A stretch of DNA of 64,000 bases from Eledone cirrhosa (Eukaryota; Mollusca; Cephalopoda; Octopoda; Eledonidae): contig OZ024742.1 of NCBI GenBank assembly GCA_964016885.1, forward strand, positions 359,621,436 through 359,685,435. Reading direction: 5' to 3'. Numbering within the stretch: position 1 is the first letter of the stretch; each line of letters opens with the position of its first letter. The notes under the pieces are model-generated. The model made no database searches. It was given only the letters and a program-made list of their open reading frames with translations, and had not been told where the DNA came from. Shown one piece after another: positions 1 through 10,844 of the stretch. The translations under genes were made by a program, and so were the position numbers.

Positions 1-611
1 TTAAAAATGTTACTATATTTATGTGTAGGGGGAAAATGCTTCGTAATAAGGGAAAGAAAGATCTTAGCTAATGGTGTGGCCACCTCCATATTATATGGTG
101 GGTTAAACCAACAAATGCGACGGGATCTATTTCTTCTAGGTCTATTTTCGTACTCTGTATATGCTACCTTATCGACAAATCCACTTCGAGCAAGAGCTTC
201 ATTGTAATAAGTGGAATGGTCGTTGAAAATGCGCTCGTTGGTGGAAAGACGGGAAATCCTCAACGAAACGTTTCTTACCAGGTTCTTGGTTATGCTGGCA
301 GGATGGTTGGAATGCTTACTTATGTAATTAAGCGTATCATTCGGCTTTCTATACGGGTAATACAACCCATTCAATAAATTGAGGGTAACGTCGAGGTAAT
401 TAACGACCGAGAGATTGGCCTCAACCTGTATAGAGAGGTTGAAGCCTTTAAAGAAGGCTGTGAGTTCTTTTCTGAACCTGTCGAAAGCACGAGGTCCGCA
501 CTTAGTCATGGTCAAAAGACCATCGTCACGGTACAAACCACCGCCCGCGTTAGGGAATTCTTCCTTGATAGAGAAAAGAAGGAAAAGGCCAATATATATG
601 TATATATATAT
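1..611 (-). pseudogene. C-terminal part of a retroelement reverse transcriptase, probably Penelope-like; truncated at both sides
   Basis: Read on the minus strand, one frame has no stop from the TAA at 614-612 down to the window edge, about 203 codons. It carries GLYRDDGL (YRDD encoded at 533-522), which is reverse-transcriptase motif C with its two catalytic aspartates. Downstream come [54 protein letters not shown] and RRICWFNPPYN, in the order I know from invertebrate retroelement RTs whose proteins usually end in a GIY-YIG-like nuclease. That nuclease would lie left of the window. Upstream of motif C only about 25 codons of RT-like sequence remain ([12 protein letters not shown]) before the frame dissolves into the TA microsatellite, so fingers and most of the palm are missing. 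No start codon is defensible; the first in-frame ATG (509-507) lies inside the domain. The RT assignment is firm; the Penelope-like assignment is from memory of the family. Codons are not AT-rich like the flanks, which argues against a chance open frame. Confidence 0.78.
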
Positions 612-645
612 TTATGTATATATGTATATAATGTATATATATATG

Positions 646-677
<32 letters not shown>

Positions 678-1037
678 CATGTATATATATATGTATATAT
701 ATATGTATATATATATGTATATATATATATATGTGTGTATATGTATATGTATATATATATATATATGTATATATATGTATATATATATGTGTGTATATAT
801 ATGTGTATATATATATGTATATATATATGTATATATATATATGTATATATATGTATATGTATATATATATATGTATATATATGTATATATATACATATGT
901 ATATATATATATATATAAATATGTATATATATATGTATATATGTATGTATATGTGTATATATATGTATATATATATATATGTATATATATGTATATATAT
1001 ATATGTATATATGTGTGTATATGTATGTGTATATGTG

Positions 1038-1118
<81 letters not shown>

Positions 1119-1119
1119 A
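592..1119. repeat. TA/TATG compound microsatellite with a pure AT core
   Basis: About 530 bases made almost only of TA and TATG steps, with rare TGTG. The last part (about 1045-1114) is a pure AT run of about 70 bases. It abuts the reverse-transcriptase relic on its left and unrelated sequence on its right. Long open frames reading Tyr-Ile or Tyr-Met repeats across it are artefacts of the dinucleotide pattern. AT runs of this length can extrude cruciforms and are highly mutable. Confidence 0.97.
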
Positions 1120-1690
1120 GGTCACCAGTTGGTGCTACTGGTAACATGTATCCCAGTACAACCTGTCTCATGGTCGGGTCGTTGGCGACTAAACTGGCAA
1201 TCCCACCAAGGTTTCTTACTGAGGAGGGTGACTTTGGACATCCTGCAGGACTAAAAAAAAAACCTGTCAAAGGGCAAAGGAGCTCTTAAGGGTCAATGGC
1301 CATCCAAAATCACCGGGAGAGATGACCCCTTAGCCTTTGTCAAGGCAGAATTCTAGGAGAAGGAAAACTCTGATATAACACCTGCAACCCTGATGGTATC
1401 CAATGATGTTGACTTGTTCTTCTTTTGGGTAAATATCATCTTGGTTAAGAGAGTGGGACTGGCTTTGTGCAGTGCATTTGCTCACTATAAAAGCTTCACG
1501 GCACAGGCATTGCTTTATATCTGGAGATCTCTCTGCACTTGTTGTCACATGGTACCATAGGTCCAGCACTATGTGTCAATAATTGTCACAAGTGTAGCGT
1601 TTGTACCAGAGTTTTTAAGTCGCTGGCTGGACTAAAAAGTGACACTCGTTCAGCGCATCGGGAGGGGTTCTCCTACATTGATATAAAGTA
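1120..1690. other. Non-repetitive stretch without a recognisable gene
   Basis: Mixed-composition sequence with an A10 run near 1253-1262. A 79-codon minus-strand frame (1569-1330) has no motif I recognise, and the continuation of the RT relic is not found on this side of the microsatellite. It may be part of an old dispersed repeat, but I cannot name one. Confidence 0.5.
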
Positions 1691-1722
1691 GTGGCTGTAC
1701 TCGAAAACGAGTTGGCAGCCAC
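1691..1722. repeat. Imperfect inverted repeat (hairpin)
   Basis: GTGGCTG (1691-1697) pairs with CAGCCAC (1716-1722), and ACTCG (1699-1703) pairs with CGAGT (1708-1712), around an AAAA loop. A one-base against three-base internal bulge separates the two stem blocks. This gives 12 base pairs in 32 bases. No T-run follows, so it is not a terminator, and I see no conserved hammerhead core. It could be the end structure of a degraded element. Confidence 0.6.
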
Positions 1723-1828
1723 CATGTATGTATATATGTGAAGGGGCGTTGGGGTAATATTGATCTAGGTGAAAAAGAAACATTTTTCCTATAAGAAATA
1801 GAAATGAAAAATATGGATATTTATCGTG

Positions 1829-1889
1829 GCTGTTGTTGCTGATGTTATTGTTATTTCTGTTGTTATTGTTGTTGTTTCTGTTGTTATTT
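1829..1889 (-). repeat. SINE tail: AAC/AAT trinucleotide repeat
   Basis: On the minus strand this is an irregular run of AAC, AAT, GAAAC and AGC triplets that follows the SINE body. On the plus strand it appears as GTT/ATT triplets. Such short-repeat tails are normal for SINEs mobilised by partner LINEs. Confidence 0.75.
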
Positions 1890-1908
1890 AACCCTGTGTC
1901 ATCCATGA

Positions 1909-1920
1909 GGATTTGAAATC
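1909..1920 (-). promoter_or_regulatory. Degenerate RNA polymerase III B box of the SINE
   Basis: Minus strand GATTTCAAATCC retains the TTCAAATCC core of the B box (GGTTCRANNCC), with the leading GG lost. The gap to the A box is about 53 bases, longer than in a plain tRNA but acceptable in a SINE. Decay of the GG suggests an old, probably inactive copy. Confidence 0.6.
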
Positions 1921-1973
1921 AGAATGTAAAGAGCCAGAATATATATAGTATTGGCATTTTAACCGGCGCTCTG

Positions 1974-1985
1974 CCAATTCTGCCA
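1974..1985 (-). promoter_or_regulatory. RNA polymerase III A box of the SINE
   Basis: Minus strand TGGCAGAATTGG matches TRGCNNARYNGG at every defined position. It lies about 13 bases inside the 5' end of the SINE, as expected for an internal type 2 promoter. Confidence 0.75.
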
Positions 1986-1998
1986 TTCCACCACCTCC

Positions 1999-2960
1999 AG
2001 TGTAAATATGATAGTAAACTCGTGGGTGAAATTTTAAATGTAATTTAGTGTATTCTTGGAGATTCTTCTTAGAACAGTTTATTCTACGCCGCCTCAATGT
2101 TGCAATGTGTGTGAATATTTTTCATTGCAAGGTAAACAAATTCACAGGAATATTATAAATTGATAATGTTAAATTTATGTTTTATCAAAGAAATTGAAAC
2201 CGTTTCCCAAATTGCACGCCTTTTGCCGACACAATTGAATAGAATGCGTTTTTTGTTAATCGTATGAAAACGAATCTCAACACAATTTAAAGGTTTCTAG
2301 CTGAAAGCCATTTAAAGATATACCACACTATAAGTTCTATAAGAGACATCACCTAACCTCACACAAATCTTGTTTCGAACCCGGAAATATTCTGAAATGG
2401 TTTGCCAGACTTGAATGAAGCCTTTACAGTTTACGATTTTGAAAGAAATTCTTCAGGAAATCGGAAATCAAAGAGAAACAGTAGAAATCCACAAAGTTTG
2501 TAAACAAACATTTCTAAGTCTAAAATCAATAAATCAAAACTTTAAATTCTGGCAGACATCCACACTCACTAATAGTTATTGAGAAAGATATATTTTACGT
2601 TCTTTTTTTTTTTTTTTTCATTTTAGGGAAAAACATCATCCACATTAAATGTTGTCTTCGTTTTACATTATATGTTTGTTTACCTGACATATAATAAAAC
2701 TCCATTGGATACTAGTTAAAAATACTGATATATTTCATAAAACTCTATTATTATCGATCTACTTATATTTGTGAATAGTCTTAATAAAGTCTGCTTTAAA
2801 ATTACTATATATGTTTGTGTCAATCAAAATATTTCTGTTATAAATTGTGGAAAATATTAGAGATGGGAAGTGAAGGAATGCGATGTAGATCTCGTAGAAA
2901 ATCTCACACATTTGTATTAGTGTAAGTTAGCAGCGAATTAGTGTAGTAATTTATATATAC
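1999..2960. other. AT-rich intergenic stretch, no gene seen
   Basis: AT-rich sequence with no long frame, no splice-bracketed exon I can defend and no named repeat. It contains a T16 run at 2603-2618 and ends where CA dinucleotides begin to accumulate at about 2960. Confidence 0.6.
2603..2618. repeat. Poly(T) run of 16
   Basis: Uninterrupted T16 preceded by TTC and followed by CATTTTAGGG. It could be the reverse-strand poly(A) tail of a retroposed sequence, but no recognisable body lies next to it. Confidence 0.8.
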
Positions 2961-3095
2961 AGACACACACACACATTAAATGATATGCACACATCCGCAC
3001 ATACATTAACTGGCACACACACACACATACAGAAACAGACATACGCTAACACAAGCAGATAGCCACACACATACACACACACACACATACGCACA

Positions 3096-3129
<34 letters not shown>

Positions 3130-3136
3130 AATAGAC
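2961..3136. repeat. Degenerate left edge of the minisatellite, CA-rich
   Basis: Long CA runs are mixed with decayed pieces of the 42-bp unit. For example, near 3041-3070 ACATACGCTAACACAAGCAG is followed by ATAGCCACACAC, which aligns to CATAGGCTAACAGGGGCAG and ATAACCACACAC of the canonical unit. Regular units begin at about 3137. A diverged margin next to a homogeneous array is what is expected where unequal exchange has lost its grip. Confidence 0.85.
3099..3129. repeat. GCGC(AC)n alternating purine-pyrimidine tract
   Basis: ATGCGCGC followed by about 12 AC steps gives more than 30 bases of alternating purine and pyrimidine, a classic Z-DNA-prone tract, at the border of the array. Confidence 0.8.
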
Positions 3137-6100
3137 ATAGGCTAACAGGGGCAGAGAACCACACACACAAACACAGACATAGGCTAACAGGGGCAGATAA
3201 ACACACACACAAACACAGACATAGGCTAACAGGGGCAGATAACGACACACATACACACACATAGGCTAACAGGGGCAGATAACCACACACAAACACAGAC
3301 ATAGGCTAACAGGGGCAGATAACGACACACACAAACACAGACATAGGCTAACAGTGGCAGAAAAACCACACACACAAACACAGACATAGGCTAACAGGGG
3401 CAGATAACCACACACACAAACACAGATATAGGCTAACAGGGGCAGATAACCACACACACAAACACAGACATAGGCTAACAGGGGCAGATAACCACACACA
3501 CAAACACAGACATAGGCTAACAGGGGCAGATAACCACACACACATAGGCTAACAGGGGCAGATAATCACCCACACAAACAGACATAGGCTCACAGGGGTA
3601 GATAACCACACACACAAACAGACATAGGCTAGCAGGGGCAGATAACCACACACACAAACACAGACATAGACTCACAGGGGCAGATAACCACACACACAAA
3701 CACAGACATAGGCTAACAGGGGCAGATAACGACACACACAAACACAGACATAGGCTCACAGGGGCAGATAACCACACATACAAACACAGACATAGGCTAA
3801 CAGGGGCAGATAACCACACACACATAGGCTAACAGGGGCAGATAATCACCCACACAAACAGACATAGGCTCACAGGGGTAGATAACCACACACACAAACA
3901 GACATAGGCTAGCAGGGGCAGATAACCACACTCACAAACACAGACATAGACTCACAGGGGCAGATAACCACACACACAAACACAGACATAGGCTAACAGG
4001 GGCAGATAACGACACACACAAACACAGACATAGGCTCACAGGGGCAGATAACCATACATACAAACACAGACATAGGCTCACAGGGGCAGATAACCACACA
4101 CACAAACACAGACATAGACTAACAGGGGCAGATAACCACACACACAAACACAGACATAGACTAACAAGGGCAAATACCCACACACACAAACACAGACATA
4201 GACAAACAGGGGCAGATAACCACAGGCACAAACACAGACATAGGCTCACAGGGGCAGATAACCACACACACAAAGACAGACATAGCCTAACAGGGGCAGA
4301 TAACCACACACACAAACACACAAACACAGACATAGGTTAACAGGCGCAGAGAACCACACACAAAGACAGACATAGGCTCACATGGGCAGATAACCACACA
4401 CACAAACACAGACATAGGCTAACAGGGGCAGATAACCACACACACAAACACAGACATAGGCTCATAGGGGCAGATAACCACACACACAAACATAGACATA
4501 GGCTAACAGGGAGAGATAACCACACACACAAACAAAGACATAGGCTAACAGAGGCAGATAACCACACACACAAACACAGACATAGACTAACAGGGGCAGA
4601 TAACCACACACACAAACACAGACATAGGTTACAGAGGCAGATAACCACACACACAAACACAGACATAGACTAACAGGGGCAGATAACCACACACACAAAC
4701 ACAGAACATAGGCTCACAGGGGCAGATAACCACACACACACAAACACAGACATAGGCTAACAGGGGCAGATAACCACACACACAAACACAGACATAGGCT
4801 AACAGGGGTAGATAACCACACACACAAACACAGACATAGGCTAACAGGGGCAGATAACCACACACACAAACACAGACATAGGCTCACAGGGGCAGATAAC
4901 CGCACACACAAACACAGACATAGGCTAACAGAGGCAGATAACCACACACACAAACACAGACATAGGCTAACAGGGGCAGATAACGACAAACACAAACACA
5001 GACATAGGCTATTAGGGGCAGATAACCACACACACATACACAGACATAGGCTCAGAGGGGCAGATAACCACACACACAAACACAGACATAGGCTCACAGT
5101 GGCAGATAACGACACACGCAAACACAGACATAGGCTCACAGGGGCAGATAACCAGACACACAAACACAGACATAGGCTAACTGGGGCAGATAACCACACA
5201 CACAAACACAGACATAGGCTCACAGGGGCAGATAACCACACACACAAACACAGACATAGGCTAACAGTGGCAGAAAACCACACACACAAACACAGACATA
5301 GGCTAACAGGGGCAGATAACCACACACACAAACACAGACATAGGCTAACAGAGGCAGATAACCACACACACAAACACAGACATAGGCTAACAGGGGCAGA
5401 TAACCACACACACATAGGCTAACAGGTGTAGATAATCACCCACACAAACAGACATAGGCTCACGGGGGTAGATAACCACACACACAAACAGACATAGGCT
5501 AGCAGGGGCAGATAACCACACACACAAACAAAGACATAGACTCACAGGGGCAGATAACCACACCTACAAACACAGACATAGGCTAACAGGGGCAGATAAC
5601 CACACACACAAACACAGACATAGGCTAACAGGGGCAGATAACCACACATACAAACACAGACATAGGTTCACAGGGGCAGATAACCACACAAACAAACACA
5701 GACATAGACTAACAAGGGCAGATAACCACACACACAAACACAGACATAGACAAACAGGGGCAGATAACCACAGGCACAAACACAGACATAGGTTCACAGG
5801 GGCAGATAACCACACACACAAAGACAGACATAGGCTAACAGGGGCAGATAACCACACACACAAACACAGACATAGGTTAACAGGCGCAGAGAACCACACA
5901 CAAAGACAGACATAGGCTCACAGGGGCAGATAACCACACACACAAACACAGACATAGGCTAACAGGGGCAGATAACCACACACACAAACACAGACATAGG
6001 CTCATAGCGGCAGATAACCACACACACAAACACAGACATAGGCTAACAGGGAGAGATAACCACACACACAAACACAGACATAGGCTAACAGAGGCAGATA

Positions 6101-6390
6101 ACCACACACACAAACACAGACATAGACTAACAGGGGCAGATAACCACACACACATACACAGACATAGGCTAACAGAGGCAGATAACCACACACACAAACA
6201 CAGACATAGACTAACAGGGGCAGATAACCACACACACAAACACAGACATAGGCTCACAAGGGCAGATAACCACACACACAAACACATACATAGACTCACA
6301 GGGGCAGATAACCACACACACAAACACAGACATAGGCTCACAGGGGCAGATAACCACACACACAAACACAGACGTAGGCTAACAGGGGCA
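3137..6390. repeat. Left zone of the array: mainly simple 42-bp monomers
   Basis: Units here are mostly 42 bp with scattered single-base changes and lack the ordered 288-bp cassette seen later. Local blocks are still duplicated: a short unit with ATAATCACCCACACAAACAG occurs near 3561, 3841 (280 bp apart) and 5431. The stretch around 3.9-4.7 kb resembles 5.5-6.2 kb at an offset of about 1540-1548, with markers such as GGTTAACAGGCGCAGAGAAC at 4334 and 5874. Copies differ more than those in the core. Confidence 0.75.
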
Positions 6391-7420
6391 GATAACCATA
6401 CACAGAAACACAGACATTGGCTCAGAAGGGCAGATAACCACACACACAAACACAGACATAGGCTCACAGTGGCAGATAACGACACACACAAACACAGACA
6501 TAGGCTCACAGGGGCAGATAACCACACACACAAACACAGACATAGGCTAACAGGGGCAGATAACCACAAACACAAACACAGACATAGGCTCACAGGGGCA
6601 CATAGCCACACACACAAACAGACATAGGCTAACAGGGGCAGATAACCACATACACAAACACAGACATAGGCTAACAGGGGCAGATAACCACACACGCATA
6701 CACAGACATAGGCTAACAGGGGCAGATAACCACACACATAGACAGACATACGTTAACAGGGCCAGATAACCACACACACAAACACGGATATAGGCTAACA
6801 GGGGCAGATAACCACACATAAAAACAGACATAGGCTCACAGGGGCAGATAACCACACACGCAAACAGACATACGCTAACAGGGGCAGATAACCACACACA
6901 CAAACACAGACATAGGCTAACAGAGGCAGATAACAACACACATAAAGAGACATACGCTAACAGGGGCAGATAACCACACACACAAACACAGACATAGGTT
7001 AATTGGGGCAGATAATCACACACACATACACAGACATAGGCTAACAGAGGCAGATAACCACACACACAAACACAGACATAGGCTCACAGGGGCAGATAAC
7101 CACACACACAAACACATACATAGACTCACAGGGGCAGATAAACACACACAAACACAGACATAGGCTCACAGGGGCAGATAACCACACACACAAACACAGA
7201 CATAGGCTAACAGGGGCAGATAACCACACAAATAAACAGACATACGCTAACAGGGGCAGATAACCACACACACAAACACAGACATAGGCTAACAGAGGCA
7301 GATAACAACACACATAAAGAGACATACGCTAACAGGGGCAGATATCCACACACACAAACACAGACATATGTTAATTGGGGCAGATAATCACACACACATA
7401 CACAGACATAGACTCACAGG

Positions 7421-9053
7421 GGCAGATAACCACACACACAAACACAGACATAGGCTCACAGGGGCAGATAACCACACACACAAACACATACATAGACTCA
7501 CAGGGGCAGATAACCACACACACAAACACAGACATAGGCTCACAGGGGCAGATAACCACACACACAAACACAGACGTAGGCTAACAGGGGCATATAACCA
7601 TACACAGAAACACAGACATTGGCTCAGAGGGGCAGATAACCACACACACAAACACAGACATAGGCTCACAGTGGCAGATAACCACACACACAAACACAGA
7701 CATAGGCTCACAGGGGCAGATAACCATACACATAAACACAGACATAGGCTAACAGGGGCAGATAACCACACACACAAACACAGACATAGGCTCACAGGGG
7801 CAGATAGCCACACACACAAACAGACATAGGCTAACAGGGGCAGATAACCACATACACAAACACAGACATAGGCTAACAGGGGCAGATAACCACACACGCA
7901 TAAACAGACATAGGCTAACAGGGGCAGATAACCACACACATAGACAGACATACATTAACAGGGCCAGATAACCACACACACAAACACGGATATAGGCTAA
8001 CAGGGGCAGATAACCACACACAAAAACAGACATAGGCTCACAGGGGCAGATAACCACACACACAAACACGGACATAGGTTACAGAGGCAGATAACCACAC
8101 ACATAAACACAGACATAGGCTATTAGGGGCGGATAACCACACACACATACACAGACATAGGCTAACAGAGGCAGATAACCACACACACAAACACAGACAT
8201 AGACTAACAGGGGCAGATAACCACACACACAAACACATACATAGACTCAAAGGGGCAGATAACCACACACACAAACACATACATAGACTCACAGGGGCAG
8301 ATAACCACACACACAAACACAGACATAGGCTCACAGGGGCAGATAACCACACACACAAACACAGACGTAGGCTAACAGGGGCAGATAACCATACACAGAA
8401 ACACAGACATTGGCTCAGAGGTGCAGATAACCACACACACAAACACAGACATAGGCTCACAGTGGCAGATAACGACACACACAAACACAGACATAGGCTC
8501 GCAGGGGCAGATAACCAAACACACAAACACAGACATAGACTAACAGGGGCAGATAACCACACACACAAACACAGACATAGGCTCACAGGGGCAGATAGCC
8601 ACACACACAAACAGACATAGGCTAACAGGGGCAGATAACCACATACACAAACACAGACATAGGCTAACAGGGGCAGATAACCACACACGGATACACAGAC
8701 ATAGGCTAACAGGGGCAGATAACCACACACATAGACAGACATACGTTAACAGGGCCAGATAACCAAACTCACAAACACGGATATTGGCTAACAGGGGCAG
8801 ATAACCACACATAAAAACAGACATAGGCTCACAGGGGCAGATAACCACACACACAAACACGGACATAGGCTAACAGGGGCAGATAACCACACACATAAAC
8901 AGACATAGGCTAACAGGGGCAGATAACCACACACGCAAACACAGGCATAGGCTAACAGGGGCAGATAACCACACACGCAAACACAGACATAGACTAACAG
9001 GGGCAGATAACCACACACACAAACACAGACATAGGCTAACAGAGGCAGATAAC
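7421..9053. repeat. Copy 1 of a 1791-bp-period tandem duplication
   Basis: This matches 9212-10844 position by position at a constant offset of 1791. A visible mismatch is GACTCAAAGGGG at 8247 against GACTCACAGGGG at 10038. Left of 7421 and right of 9053 the match breaks (for example AACCACAC against AACAACAC at 9054/10845). Confidence 0.85.
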
Positions 9054-9211
9054 CACACACACAAACACAGACATAGGCTCACAGGGGCAGATAACCACAC
9101 ACACAAACACAGACGTAGGCTAACAGGGGCATATAACCATACACAGAAACACAGACATTGGCTCAGAGGGGCAGATAACCACACACACAAACACAGACAT
9201 AGGCTCACAGT

Positions 9212-10844
9212 GGCAGATAACCACACACACAAACACAGACATAGGCTCACAGGGGCAGATAACCACACACACAAACACATACATAGACTCACAGGGGCAG
9301 ATAACCACACACACAAACACAGACATAGGCTCACAGGGGCAGATAACCACACACACAAACACAGACGTAGGCTAACAGGGGCATATAACCATACACAGAA
9401 ACACAGACATTGGCTCAGAGGGGCAGATAACCACACACACAAACACAGACATAGGCTCACAGTGGCAGATAACCACACACACAAACACAGACATAGGCTC
9501 ACAGGGGCAGATAACCATACACATAAACACAGACATAGGCTAACAGGGGCAGATAACCACACACACAAACACAGACATAGGCTCACAGGGGCAGATAGCC
9601 ACACACACAAACAGACATAGGCTAACAGGGGCAGATAACCACATACACAAACACAGACATAGGCTAACAGGGGCAGATAACCACACACGCATAAACAGAC
9701 ATAGGCTAACAGGGGCAGATAACCACACACATAGACAGACATACATTAACAGGGCCAGATAACCACACACACAAACACGGATATAGGCTAACAGGGGCAG
9801 ATAACCACACACAAAAACAGACATAGGCTCACAGGGGCAGATAACCACACACACAAACACGGACATAGGTTACAGAGGCAGATAACCACACACATAAACA
9901 CAGACATAGGCTATTAGGGGCGGATAACCACACACACATACACAGACATAGGCTAACAGAGGCAGATAACCACACACACAAACACAGACATAGACTAACA
10001 GGGGCAGATAACCACACACACAAACACATACATAGACTCACAGGGGCAGATAACCACACACACAAACACATACATAGACTCACAGGGGCAGATAACCACA
10101 CACACAAACACAGACATAGGCTCACAGGGGCAGATAACCACACACACAAACACAGACGTAGGCTAACAGGGGCAGATAACCATACACAGAAACACAGACA
10201 TTGGCTCAGAGGTGCAGATAACCACACACACAAACACAGACATAGGCTCACAGTGGCAGATAACGACACACACAAACACAGACATAGGCTCGCAGGGGCA
10301 GATAACCAAACACACAAACACAGACATAGACTAACAGGGGCAGATAACCACACACACAAACACAGACATAGGCTCACAGGGGCAGATAGCCACACACACA
10401 AACAGACATAGGCTAACAGGGGCAGATAACCACATACACAAACACAGACATAGGCTAACAGGGGCAGATAACCACACACGGATACACAGACATAGGCTAA
10501 CAGGGGCAGATAACCACACACATAGACAGACATACGTTAACAGGGCCAGATAACCAAACTCACAAACACGGATATTGGCTAACAGGGGCAGATAACCACA
10601 CATAAAAACAGACATAGGCTCACAGGGGCAGATAACCACACACACAAACACGGACATAGGCTAACAGGGGCAGATAACCACACACATAAACAGACATAGG
10701 CTAACAGGGGCAGATAACCACACACGCAAACACAGGCATAGGCTAACAGGGGCAGATAACCACACACGCAAACACAGACATAGACTAACAGGGGCAGATA
10801 ACCACACACACAAACACAGACATAGGCTAACAGAGGCAGATAAC
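9212..10844. repeat. Copy 2 of the 1791-bp-period tandem duplication
   Basis: Near-identical to 7421-9053 at a constant offset of 1791. The 158 bases between the copies (9054-9211) are array units related to the surrounding blocks. Confidence 0.85.

Larger units (their letters stand above)
1828..1998 (-). mobile_element. tRNA-derived SINE with A/B boxes and AAC/AAT-rich tail
   Basis: On the minus strand the head reads GGTGGTGGAATGGCAGAATT and continues into GGCAGAGCGCCGGTTAAAATGCC. This is the typical start of tRNA-derived SINEs described in octopus and squid, where a TGGTAGAGCGCCGG-type head is followed by a GTTCAAATTCC-type B box. The A box TGGCAGAATTGG fits the consensus TRGCNNARYNGG without a mismatch. 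A weaker B box follows, then a short body, then a tail of AAC, AAT and GAAAC triplets on the same strand. The element is about 170 bases. A short minus-strand frame starting Met-Ala-Glu-Leu-Ala-Glu-Arg-Arg across the head and an Asn-rich frame across the tail are by-products, not genes. The SINE class is well supported; the host group is inferred. Confidence 0.75.

Noticed and set aside
7..207. 66-codon plus-strand frame
   Set aside because: It lies opposite the reverse-transcriptase relic, shows no recognisable motif and is its shadow.
415..1289. Open frames over the TA/TATG microsatellite (Tyr-Ile and Tyr-Met repeats)
   Set aside because: Artefacts of dinucleotide repeats; several frames are open on both strands at once.
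1330..1569. 79-codon minus-strand frame
   Set aside because: No motif, no context and no similarity I recognise; this length is common by chance in a 3-kb unique stretch.
1600..1760. Hammerhead ribozyme of a Penelope-like element
   Set aside because: I looked for a CTGATGA...GAAA core around the hairpin and did not find it on either strand.
1908..1990. Functional tRNA gene on the minus strand
   Set aside because: An A box is present, but the B box has lost its GG, no acceptor stem pairs and the A-to-B spacing is too long. The SINE explanation fits better.
1673..2097. Asn-rich frame and the frame starting Met-Ala-Glu-Leu-Ala-Glu-Arg-Arg, minus strand
   Set aside because: These are the SINE tail and SINE head in translation, not genes.
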